A DNA stretch of 64,000 nucleotides from the NCBI GenBank assembly GCA_965116935.1, contig OZ220737.1:4402001-4466000 (forward strand), in the 5' to 3' direction. This stretch comes from VXYL01 sp965116935. Lineage in GTDB: Bacteria > Pseudomonadota > Gammaproteobacteria > Pseudomonadales > Azotimanducaceae. Of the stretch, positions 16,891-24,804 are shown piece by piece. The notes below the pieces were generated by a model. The model ran no database searches, had not been told where the DNA came from, and worked only from the letters and a program-made list of their open reading frames with translations. A program made the translations under genes and the position numbers. Every line of letters starts with the position of its first letter. Within the stretch, counting starts at the first letter, position 1.

Positions 16891-17835
16891 TCAGCCGGTT
16901 CCGTTGCGAATGCCGGCAACCCGCGCAATCAACTCGTCCGCAGTCTGGCAGTCCATCACCCACGACGTCACTTCCTCAAGCCGATCCGCTTCGTCGATGG
17001 ACGCAAGAAGATCGGCAAGCTGGCTCGCCGTACCGACGCCAAACCGTCGCTCAGCGACCAAGCGGAGAGTGCGCCGTGTCCCTTCGTGCCGATACATCTC
17101 TGGCCACAGGGCAGCGCGATCCGCCAACGACATGCTCGCCTCCTCCAAAGTCTCGCCTAGGTCCACCGGCCTACCCGCCATCCTGGTCGCGACGGATTGC
17201 ACCCATGCCGCGAACGCGCGTCCCAGCTCCGTGTCGGACGGCGAACTCAGCCATTCCTGCACTGCGACCGTCTCTTCCGCAAGCTCCTCTAGCGTCCGGC
17301 TCTGCTCCAAAAGCACCACCCCACGCATCAGGTTGCGGAGTGGCAAATCGTCCACCGCAACATGCCGCTCGTCAAGCACAAGTGAGCGCTGCGACGGTTG
17401 GAACGGCTCCAGCACCGCCGGCGTGGGCGCAATCAGCCGCCGCATCTGAACGTCTTCCGTCCACGACGTGTCGCCGTTGTAAAGCACGAGCGGCAGAACG
17501 GGCGGCCACTGGCCCGGCGCGCCTAGGTGGCCGGTGCGGCCCAGTTCTGTGTAGAGCAGCGCCGTGTATTCGAGATTCCGCAGCGCCATCACAGCATCCT
17601 TGCTCGACTGGAACTCCAGCAACACGAGCAGATAGATCCATCCATCGCGGAACGGAACGCGCCACACGCAATCCCCGAGCCGCTCCTGCCCACGCTCGCC
17701 AACGTAGTCCGTCGACAGCTTCTCAAGACCTTCAAAGTCGAGCCCTTCGACCAACTCGGCATCACAGACGGCCCGCAGCAGGTCCTCCACCATGCGTGTG
17801 AACGAGAACAGGCGTTTGTAATGGCGGTCGTGCAT
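16891..17835 (-). CDS. Rpn-family recombination-promoting nuclease / YhgA-like protein
   Basis: This 314-aa protein belongs to the Rpn/YhgA-like (PF04754) family of PD-(D/E)xK nucleases, formerly called transposase-like, which cut DNA and stimulate RecA-independent recombination in E. coli. The start HDRHYKRLFSFTRMVEDLL is characteristic, as is the core VWRVPFRDGWIYLLVLLEFQ (the E and Q of LLEFQSS are the catalytic residues) and LPLVLYNGD. ATG at 17835 has AGGG about 9 nt upstream; an ATG at 17901 would add 22 atypical residues. Members multiply and decay easily, as the neighbouring fragment shows. Confidence 0.85.
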   Translation of the reverse strand: MHDRHYKRLFSFTRMVEDLLRAVCDAELVEGLDFEGLEKLSTDYVGERGQERLGDCVWRVPFRDGWIYLLVLLEFQSSKDAVMALRNLEYTALLYTELGRTGHLGAPGQWPPVLPLVLYNGDTSWTEDVQMRRLIAPTPAVLEPFQPSQRSLVLDERHVAVDDLPLRNLMRGVVLLEQSRTLEELAEETVAVQEWLSSPSDTELGRAFAAWVQSVATRMAGRPVDLGETLEEASMSLADRAALWPEMYRHEGTRRTLRLVAERRFGVGTASQLADLLASIDEADRLEEVTSWVMDCQTADELIARVAGIRNGTG

Positions 17836-17956
17836 GAACACGACCCTAGCGACAGCGCAACGTCCCGTATGTAAGAAAAGGCTGAAAACGGTGTCAGCCA
17901 TTGACGCTTACTTGCAGGAAAAACAGCCGGGCATGCGGACAGCATTGGACGGTCTT

Positions 17957-17981
17957 GGAGGGAAGGCAGAATGCCTTCCCT
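17957..17981. repeat. Single REP-like palindrome, family A
   Basis: GGAGGGAAGGCAGAATGCCTTCCCTC contains the palindrome GGGAAGGCA-gaa-TGCCTTCCC. It sits in the narrow gap between the carboxylase stop and the start region of the Rpn gene. Confidence 0.85.
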
Positions 17982-17993
17982 CAAAAGGCACGC

Positions 17994-20900
17994 CTAACTC
18001 GCCACTGGCTTGACGACGAACAACAGGTCGCCGGCGTTCACCTGCTGGCCGCTTGCGACGTTGATTCGGGTGACCTCGAACGAGGTTTCAGGGTCGTAGA
18101 GAGGTTCGCTGCCCTGGACGTTGAAGTCGGCGAGGTGAAGCGGCGTGAAGATCTTGAAGGCTTCCAGTTGGCACAAGGTTTGCGTTGCCGGGATGGTTTC
18201 GCCGACGCGGACGTAGGCTGGCTCTGCCGGGGACGGGTTGAGATAGAAAATGCCGGTAGACGGCGCCAGCACGCGCAGTTCCGTGCTGCCTTCGATGGCC
18301 ACCGCCTCGCGGCCAATGGCCTGCCCCGCGTCTCCCGCGGCTGCGGCGATCTCGTCGATCAGCGCGTCCGCGTCGATGCGTTGGAAGAAAGCTGGCAGAA
18401 AGCCGGTGTCGTAGTCGCCGCTTAAGAAAACCTCGTCTCGCAGCACGCGCACGAGCAACGCGATGTTGGTGGAGATGCCGGTGATCCGCACCTCGGCCAG
18501 CCAGTCCGCCAGCCGCGCGGCGGTGGTGGCACGGTCGGGGCCGTGACAGATGATCTGCGCCACCATGCTGTCGTAGTAGGGCGAGACGAACTTGCCCTCG
18601 GCGGCAATCGAGATCACGTCGATGTCGTCTGCCTCGGGCCATTCGCATGTGACGATCTGGCCGGGGCTCGGCTGGAAGGAAAGTTCCCCGCTGCCGCTTC
18701 GAACGATGCGCTCGGCGTTGATGCGCGCCTCGATGGCATAGCCATCGTCAGCCATCGCGAGGTCCGCAATGCTCTCGCCGGCGGCGATGCGAAGCTGTTC
18801 GCCAACGATGTCGACGCCGGACACCCGCTCCGTCACCGGGTGCTCCACCTGCAGGCGCGTGTTCATCTCCATGAAATACGCGGCACCGCCGTCGAGGTCG
18901 TGGATGAACTCCACGGTGCCGGCGCCGACGTAGTCCACCTCCTCCGCAAGCGCAGCGCTGTGGCGCATGACTTCGTCCGCCAGCTCGTCCGGCAGCGAGG
19001 TGGAGCCCGATTCCTCGATGACCTTTTGCCGATCCCGCTGCACGCTGCAATCGCGCAGCCCAAGCACGCGGGTATTGCCCTCGGCGTCGCGCAGAAGCTG
19101 CACCTCGATGTGGCGCAGGCGCGTGATGTAGCGTTCGAGATAGACGTCGCCGTTACCAAACGCAGCCCTCGCCTCCACCGACACGCGGTGGAAGAGCTCG
19201 TGAAAGCGGTCGGCGGACTCAACCACTTGAATGCCCTTGCCACCACCGCCGTGGACTGCCTTCACGAGCACTGGGTAGCCAATGGATGCGGCGTTGGCCG
19301 CAGCGCGGTCGGGATCGGTGACGATGCCGTGGCTGCCCGGCACCACGGGCACGCCGAGTCGCATGGCGGCAGCGATGGCGTTCGATTTGTTGCCCATCGT
19401 GTTCATGCTCGTGACGGGCGGGCCGACGAAGTTGATGGCGCGGGAGCGCACAAGCTCCGCAAACTGACTGCTTTCCGACAGGAAGCCGATGCCGGGATGC
19501 AGCGAGTCCACCTTCTGCTGCTCCGCCACCTCGATCACCGACAGCGCGTTGAGGTAGCTCTCGTCTGGCGTGTTGCCGCCGATGCATACGACGGTGTCGT
19601 TGTCGCCGAGCATGTCCACGGGCACCGAGTCCATGTCCGGATCAGACTGCACCAGCACCACGCCGACACCCTTGCGCTGCGCCACCCGCACCAGCTTCAC
19701 GGCGGTGCAGCCGCGGGCATGAATGAGCATCCGTCGAACCGGGCGCAGCAAGTCACGCTCCGGCACCGTGGCGCGCAGCGGCGGCGCCGCCGGTCGCTCC
19801 TGCTCGAGAACGCCAGCCATGACACGGTTCACGACATCCACCACCGATTCCTCCGGCACCGGGATGTCCGGGTCGATGCGCCGCAACTCGTCGTCGAGGT
19901 CCGTATGGAAAGGATGCTTCACCAGCCCCTGCATGGCACCGGGCTCGCTTGCAAGGTAGTTGGCGAGGTGCGACTCGGCCGGCAGGTAGCTCGTCACCAC
20001 GATCTGCCCCGCGAACGGCATGCTGGCGCCGGACAGATAGTAGGTCTGCACCAGCGGGTGGGTGACAAAGCTCGCCTGGGCGCCGCCCGTGCAGTCGCCG
20101 TAGCCGAAGACGATGGCCGGCAGGTCGAAGTCGCGCACGAAACGGGTCAGGCGGTCGTTGATGGCGGCCATGGAGAAGAGCGCCCCGGCACCCTCCTTCG
20201 TCTGCATCCCGCCCGAGGAAATGAAGCAGATCAGTGGCAGTTGCTGTTCCGCGCAGTGCACCAGGAGCTTGCAGAATTTCTCGGCACTCGCCATGTCGAA
20301 CGACCCGGCCTGAAAACCGACGTTCGAGATCACGACGCCGCACGGCAGTCCGTCAGCACCGTTCTTGAACGTGCCGATGCCGGTCACCACTCCGCACGGC
20401 GGCTGGCCGGCGTTCAGGGCGCCTTCGATGGAGGAACGGAAGCCCGGAAACTCGCACGGGTCCGAACTCAAAAGATCGCCGTTGAGTTCGCGGAAATCGT
20501 CGAAGAACTCCCCGATGAAGCGCTCGTGGCCAGTATCCCGGCGTCGCTTGTAGGTGGTGAGGACGTTCTGGATCAGGAGGTCCCGGTAGGCGTGGCTTAG
20601 CCGGTTCCAGAAGTCCTTGCGCCGGCCGATGCTGCGCGGCGAGATGCGGCCCTCGTATCGCCGCCCTTCGAGCCGCGCCCGCAGATACGACGCCAAGAGC
20701 CGCTCAAAGAGGAACGTGACGACAACGAAAAGCGCATCGGAGATATGCGGGAAAGCGGTCTGCTTCCACTCCTCCACGGCACGGAAGAAGGCGCTCGCAC
20801 GGGGCTGGGCACTGACGCGCGAGTACCAGTCGAACAGACGCTGGCGCATCTCGTCGACGCCGGCGCCGTTTGCGGCAAGCGCTTGGTCGCGAACGGCGAC

Positions 20901-22895
20901 TTCCAGCGCCGCATCGATCAGCTTCTGCACCGACTCCCGCGACAGCGAATGGGTGGTTCCCGCCTCCCGGGCGATGGAGTCGAGGTTGGCGAGGATGGCG
21001 TCGTAAACCCGGTCGAACAGGAGCAGGTTCTCGCATTCGCTGGCGAAGTCGTCGCGCAGTTCCTCGTTGAGCAGGATGTCGAGCACGGAGACGTCCGCCA
21101 CATTCGCATCCGGCGTATCGATTGCCGGCAGGCGCGCACCGTCCCGCGGTCGCACGAGCCCGGTGAAGTGACTGTCGAGCAGCAGTCGATTGATGACCAC
21201 GGACGACCCGCCGCCGTTCGCCGCGCGCTTCAGATGCGGCGGCAAGGCAGCCTCGTCGACGAATCCGGTGAGCGGTCCCTCGGTCATGGCCAGATTCAGT
21301 GCCGACGAGAGCTGCTCGCGCAGCACCGCGTCGGGAATGCCGCCGAGGTCCCCGGTGACGAGCTGCATGGCTTCGTGGGAGAAACGCTCGTGCAGGGCTG
21401 GGCCGAGCGCGGCGTCGGCGCGGATGGCGGCCACCAGTCGGCGCGGCGCCGGGATGTCGTCGGAGGCGAAGAGGTGTGCGGCATCCTCGTGGTTGGCGAT
21501 GAACCCGCCAAGGGATGCGAAGTTGCCGGCAGAGTCCACCTTCCAGCGGTTGTACAGATACATGCCGGTGTTGGCGATGAGGCCCGCTCGCGCCTCCTCG
21601 AAGTTCTTGCGCGGTTCGCCGAGCAGCAGGCGGCGGATGCGACCTCGCTCGTCGTGGATCGCCGCCTTTTTCTCCACATAGTTGCGCCAGGGCTTGGCCA
21701 GCGCATCGTCGTAGATGACCTTGTCGGGGTCCTGCAGCCAGGAGAGGAAGGTCTCGCGCCGCTCGCGGGCGGCGCGGCGGGCGAGTTCCCCCGCCGGCAA
21801 CTCGTGCTCGGCGAGGCGGCCATAGGCATGGACGGTGGTCGAGCGAATCCGCCGCCGCACCCGCAGATAGCGCAGATAGCGATAGGCAACGCCAAAGACG
21901 TTGACGTACTCCGTCGGATTGCGGGTGAGCGTGAGCGCGGCGCTCGCTTGGGTCGCCTGCAGCCTGGGCGACGGATTCAGATAGCGCTCAAGGCTTCTTG
22001 CGTAGTGGTCGATGATGTATGGATTGTCGGCGACGAAGCGCCGCGTGCTCTCCTCCACATGGCGGATGCCGGAGACGATGGCGTGGCGGAGGTTCGCCAC
22101 ATCCTCGCCGGGGGCATAGTCGATGATGGCGTCGATGTTGCCCTGCCGCTTCAGCTCGAACGGCGACAGGCCCACTTCCTTGGCGCACTGCTGCCACGAC
22201 AAGTTGAGTCGCCGGGCGATGCTGGCGAGGCTGCGGGGCTGAATCGTGCTGAAAACGCCATCGCGCACCGACAGGATCATGTTGCTTGCGGCGAGCGGGA
22301 TGGCACCCCCGGAATAGCCGAGGCCAAAGACGATGCCGAGGTTGGGCACGTCCGTGTTCGACATCTCGGCGATCAGGAGCGAGATGCTGTGCGCCTGATT
22401 GCCCCGGTTTGCATCCGCATCGGCGGCGGCGCCCGGAGTGTCCATCAGGCTGACGATGGGAATGGAACGGTTGGAATACTCCTCGATCTTGCGCGCCGCC
22501 AAGAGATGGTGCTCCGGCATCCACTCGCCGCTGCGCACTCCGCGGTCTTGGGCGATGAAGCCGACGGGTCGCACCTCGTCGCCGAAGTCCATGTTGACGA
22601 CGGCGGCATAGAAAGCCGCTTCGCTGGTTTCGGAAACCACCTCGCCAAGCTCGGCGATGGCCCGCGGCGCGGGCGTGCGCTTGGGGTCCTCGGCGGCACT
22701 GACCACTGCCTCGATGTACGAATCGATGTCGACGTTGTCGAGGTAGTCGTTGCGACGCGCGACGTCGGCATCCGAAAGAATGCCGCGCAAGGGCGGATCC
22801 AAGTCGCGCTCCTCCGCTGGGAACAGGGAGGAGTCCTGCGCCAGGTTTTCGGCAATCAGGAACAGGCGATCGCCGGGGGCAAACCGGCTTGCCAT
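17994..22895 (-). CDS. Single-chain acyl-CoA carboxylase: AccA-like, AccD-like, biotin carboxylase and biotinyl domains
   Basis: This 1633-aa enzyme should carboxylate acetyl-CoA (or another acyl-CoA) using ATP and bicarbonate. In order: an AccA-like carboxyltransferase half (about 95-320; SLMDTPGAAADADANRG, GLGYSGGAIPLAAS); about 450 residues of unassigned, mostly helical sequence; an AccD-like half (about 800-1040; ICFISSGGMQTKEGAGAL, FGYGDCTGGAQASF) without the AccD zinc finger; a biotin carboxylase (about 1055-1510; ATP-binding GGGGKGIQV, catalytic EMNTRLQVEHPVTE); and a biotinyl domain whose acceptor would be Lys1581 in EAFKIF rather than the usual AMKM. The order differs from eukaryotic ACC. 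ATG at 22895 is the first in frame; no strong ribosome site is seen. Confidence 0.88.
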   Translation of the reverse strand: MASRFAPGDRLFLIAENLAQDSSLFPAEERDLDPPLRGILSDADVARRNDYLDNVDIDSYIEAVVSAAEDPKRTPAPRAIAELGEVVSETSEAAFYAAVVNMDFGDEVRPVGFIAQDRGVRSGEWMPEHHLLAARKIEEYSNRSIPIVSLMDTPGAAADADANRGNQAHSISLLIAEMSNTDVPNLGIVFGLGYSGGAIPLAASNMILSVRDGVFSTIQPRSLASIARRLNLSWQQCAKEVGLSPFELKRQGNIDAIIDYAPGEDVANLRHAIVSGIRHVEESTRRFVADNPYIIDHYARSLERYLNPSPRLQATQASAALTLTRNPTEYVNVFGVAYRYLRYLRVRRRIRSTTVHAYGRLAEHELPAGELARRAARERRETFLSWLQDPDKVIYDDALAKPWRNYVEKKAAIHDERGRIRRLLLGEPRKNFEEARAGLIANTGMYLYNRWKVDSAGNFASLGGFIANHEDAAHLFASDDIPAPRRLVAAIRADAALGPALHERFSHEAMQLVTGDLGGIPDAVLREQLSSALNLAMTEGPLTGFVDEAALPPHLKRAANGGGSSVVINRLLLDSHFTGLVRPRDGARLPAIDTPDANVADVSVLDILLNEELRDDFASECENLLLFDRVYDAILANLDSIAREAGTTHSLSRESVQKLIDAALEVAVRDQALAANGAGVDEMRQRLFDWYSRVSAQPRASAFFRAVEEWKQTAFPHISDALFVVVTFLFERLLASYLRARLEGRRYEGRISPRSIGRRKDFWNRLSHAYRDLLIQNVLTTYKRRRDTGHERFIGEFFDDFRELNGDLLSSDPCEFPGFRSSIEGALNAGQPPCGVVTGIGTFKNGADGLPCGVVISNVGFQAGSFDMASAEKFCKLLVHCAEQQLPLICFISSGGMQTKEGAGALFSMAAINDRLTRFVRDFDLPAIVFGYGDCTGGAQASFVTHPLVQTYYLSGASMPFAGQIVVTSYLPAESHLANYLASEPGAMQGLVKHPFHTDLDDELRRIDPDIPVPEESVVDVVNRVMAGVLEQERPAAPPLRATVPERDLLRPVRRMLIHARGCTAVKLVRVAQRKGVGVVLVQSDPDMDSVPVDMLGDNDTVVCIGGNTPDESYLNALSVIEVAEQQKVDSLHPGIGFLSESSQFAELVRSRAINFVGPPVTSMNTMGNKSNAIAAAMRLGVPVVPGSHGIVTDPDRAAANAASIGYPVLVKAVHGGGGKGIQVVESADRFHELFHRVSVEARAAFGNGDVYLERYITRLRHIEVQLLRDAEGNTRVLGLRDCSVQRDRQKVIEESGSTSLPDELADEVMRHSAALAEEVDYVGAGTVEFIHDLDGGAAYFMEMNTRLQVEHPVTERVSGVDIVGEQLRIAAGESIADLAMADDGYAIEARINAERIVRSGSGELSFQPSPGQIVTCEWPEADDIDVISIAAEGKFVSPYYDSMVAQIICHGPDRATTAARLADWLAEVRITGISTNIALLVRVLRDEVFLSGDYDTGFLPAFFQRIDADALIDEIAAAAGDAGQAIGREAVAIEGSTELRVLAPSTGIFYLNPSPAEPAYVRVGETIPATQTLCQLEAFKIFTPLHLADFNVQGSEPLYDPETSFEVTRINVASGQQVNAGDLLFVVKPVAS

Positions 22896-22980
22896 CAGGC
22901 TTTCAACGGGAAGAGGGCCATCGAACAGGTCACCGAACGCTTCCGACGCAGGTACAATCGCCGCACTTTATGGAAGGCCG

Positions 22981-23562
22981 GTGCATTCCGCAAATTGCAT
23001 CCGCCTTGCTTTTTCAGCAAAAAACCTTCCCCATCGCTTTGGGACTCGCGCCGCCATCGCCACCTCACTCGCCATCGCCGTGCTCACGGTCTCCGACACC
23101 CGCACCGCCGCGGACGATCGTTCCGGCGACTTGCTCGCGGAGCGGGCGGTCGCCGCTGGCCATCGCTTGGCGGCACGCGACATCGTGCGCGACGACGTGT
23201 ACGCCATCCGCGCCGTCGTCAGCGCCTGGATTGCGGATGCGGACATCGACGCGGTCATCAGCACCGGCGGCACCGGCTTCACCGGTCGCGACAGCACGCC
23301 GGAGGCGCTCACGCCGCTCTTCGACAAGCACATCGAGGGCTTCGGCGAACTGTTTCGGCAGTTGTCGTTCGAGGAGATCGGCAGCTCCACCATTCAGTCC
23401 CGCGCCGTCGGCGGCCTCGCCAACGCAACGCTCGTGTTCGCGTTGCCGGGCTCCACCAACGCCTGCGCCACGGGTTGGGACCGCATCCTTGTGAACCAAC
23501 TCGACGACGAGTTCCGGCCCTGCAACTTCGCAGAACTCCTGCCCCGCTTCCGCGAGGGCTAG
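22981..23562 (+). CDS. moaB: Molybdenum cofactor biosynthesis protein MoaB
   Basis: MoaB adenylates molybdopterin or otherwise assists cofactor assembly. The core begins AIAVLTVSDTRTAADDRSG and includes the substrate-binding ISTGGTGFTGRDSTPEAL and the LPGSTNAC loop; the end PCNFAELLPR is typical. The only usable in-frame start before the core is GTG at 22981 (GGAAGG three nucleotides upstream), which gives 193 aa with about 30 extra N-terminal residues compared with usual MoaB. A non-standard nearer start is also possible. It diverges from the carboxylase gene and lies 40 nt before the thiolase. Confidence 0.88.
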   Translation: MHSANCIRLAFSAKNLPHRFGTRAAIATSLAIAVLTVSDTRTAADDRSGDLLAERAVAAGHRLAARDIVRDDVYAIRAVVSAWIADADIDAVISTGGTGFTGRDSTPEALTPLFDKHIEGFGELFRQLSFEEIGSSTIQSRAVGGLANATLVFALPGSTNACATGWDRILVNQLDDEFRPCNFAELLPRFREG

Positions 23563-23602
23563 CCCAAGCCAGCCACCCTGCCACCCATCAGGAGCGATCC
23601 CC

Positions 23603-24757
23603 ATGACCCAATCCGCCTTCGTCATCGGCGCCAAGCGCACTCCCATCGGCAGCTTTCTCGGTGCCCTTTCGGACCGCACCGCACCAGAGCTCGGGGCACA
23701 CGCCATTCGCGCGGCCTTGGACGACGCTGGGCTCGGCGGCGAGGACATCGACGAGGTGCTCATGGGCTGCGTCCTCAGTGCCGGCGTGAAGCAGGCGCCA
23801 GCGAGGCAAGCCATGCGCGGCGCCGGTGTTCCCGACGCGGTCGGCGCCACCACCATCAACAAGGTGTGCGGCTCCGGCATGAAGGCAGCCATGCTCGCGA
23901 GCGACCTCATCCGCGCCGGCAGTGCCGACTGCGTGGTGGCCGGCGGCATGGAGAGCATGACCAACGCGCCCTACCTCATGGCAAAGGCACGCAGCGGCGC
24001 CCGCATGGGCCACGCCGAAATGAAGGACGCAATGTTCCTGGACGGCCTCGAAGACGCCGAAACCGGCGGCTCCATGGGCAGCTTCGCCCAAGACACCGCA
24101 GACAGCCGCCAACTCACCCGCGAGGCGATGGACGAGTTCGCCATCCAGTCCGTCGTCAAGGCCCGCCACGCCATGGACGAGGGCAAGCTGGCGCAGGAGA
24201 TCAGCCCCTTGGGCGATGTGACCGAGGATGAGCAGCCGCGACGCTCCAAGATCGATCGCATCCCGTCCCTGCGGCCGGCATTCAAGCGCGACGGCACCAT
24301 CACCGCCGCCAACGCAAGCTCCATCTCCGACGGCGCCTCGGCGCTCGTGATCGGCGGCGAGGGTGCCTGCGGCTCGGCAGCCGGTGATCCGCTCGCTCGC
24401 ATCGTCGGCCACGCTACCCATTCCATCCATCCTTCCGAGTTCACCGTGGCGCCGGCCGGCGCGATCGCCAAGCTGCTCGATGACGTCGGCTGGCGGCAAG
24501 AGGATGTGGACGTTTTCGAGATCAACGAGGCATTTGCCTGCGTGCCGATGATGGCCATCGACGAGCTTGGGCTGGGCACGGAACGGGTCAACCTCTATGG
24601 CGGGGCGTGCGCACAAGGCCATCCCATCGGCTCCACAGGCTCCCGCCTCATCGTCACGCTCGCACACGCTTTGGCCGCCACCGGCGGCAAGCGTGGCGTC
24701 GCCTCGCTCTGCATTGGCGGTGGCGAGGCCACGGCCGTCGCGCTCGAGCGCGTCTGA
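23603..24757 (+). CDS. Acetyl-CoA C-acetyltransferase (thiolase)
   Basis: This 384-residue thiolase joins two acetyl-CoA into acetoacetyl-CoA or splits 3-ketoacyl-CoA. The nucleophilic cysteine is in NKVCGSGMKAAMLA, the catalytic histidine in NEAFAC-context ('EINEAFACVPMM'), and the second cysteine-type motif is in GGACAQGHPIGSTGSR, where GHPIGSTG is diagnostic. The start ATG follows AGGAG. It is 47 nt upstream of fabY and on the same strand, so they are likely co-transcribed. The specificity (biosynthetic versus degradative) cannot be settled from sequence; similarity to PhaA/AtoB is suggestive. Confidence 0.9.
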   Translation: MTQSAFVIGAKRTPIGSFLGALSDRTAPELGAHAIRAALDDAGLGGEDIDEVLMGCVLSAGVKQAPARQAMRGAGVPDAVGATTINKVCGSGMKAAMLASDLIRAGSADCVVAGGMESMTNAPYLMAKARSGARMGHAEMKDAMFLDGLEDAETGGSMGSFAQDTADSRQLTREAMDEFAIQSVVKARHAMDEGKLAQEISPLGDVTEDEQPRRSKIDRIPSLRPAFKRDGTITAANASSISDGASALVIGGEGACGSAAGDPLARIVGHATHSIHPSEFTVAPAGAIAKLLDDVGWRQEDVDVFEINEAFACVPMMAIDELGLGTERVNLYGGACAQGHPIGSTGSRLIVTLAHALAATGGKRGVASLCIGGGEATAVALERV

Positions 24758-24804
24758 TAGCGCCCTTCGCCTGCACCCAACGGAACGAACGAGGACGACG
24801 AGTC

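Noticed and set aside
18543..20600. A 685-codon open frame on the plus strand opposite the same gene
   Set aside because: Same reason; His- and Arg-rich shadow composition.
20745..23606. A 953-codon open frame on the plus strand opposite the carboxylase gene
   Set aside because: It is antisense to a gene with clear domains and arises from the strong third-position GC bias; it has no recognisable motifs.
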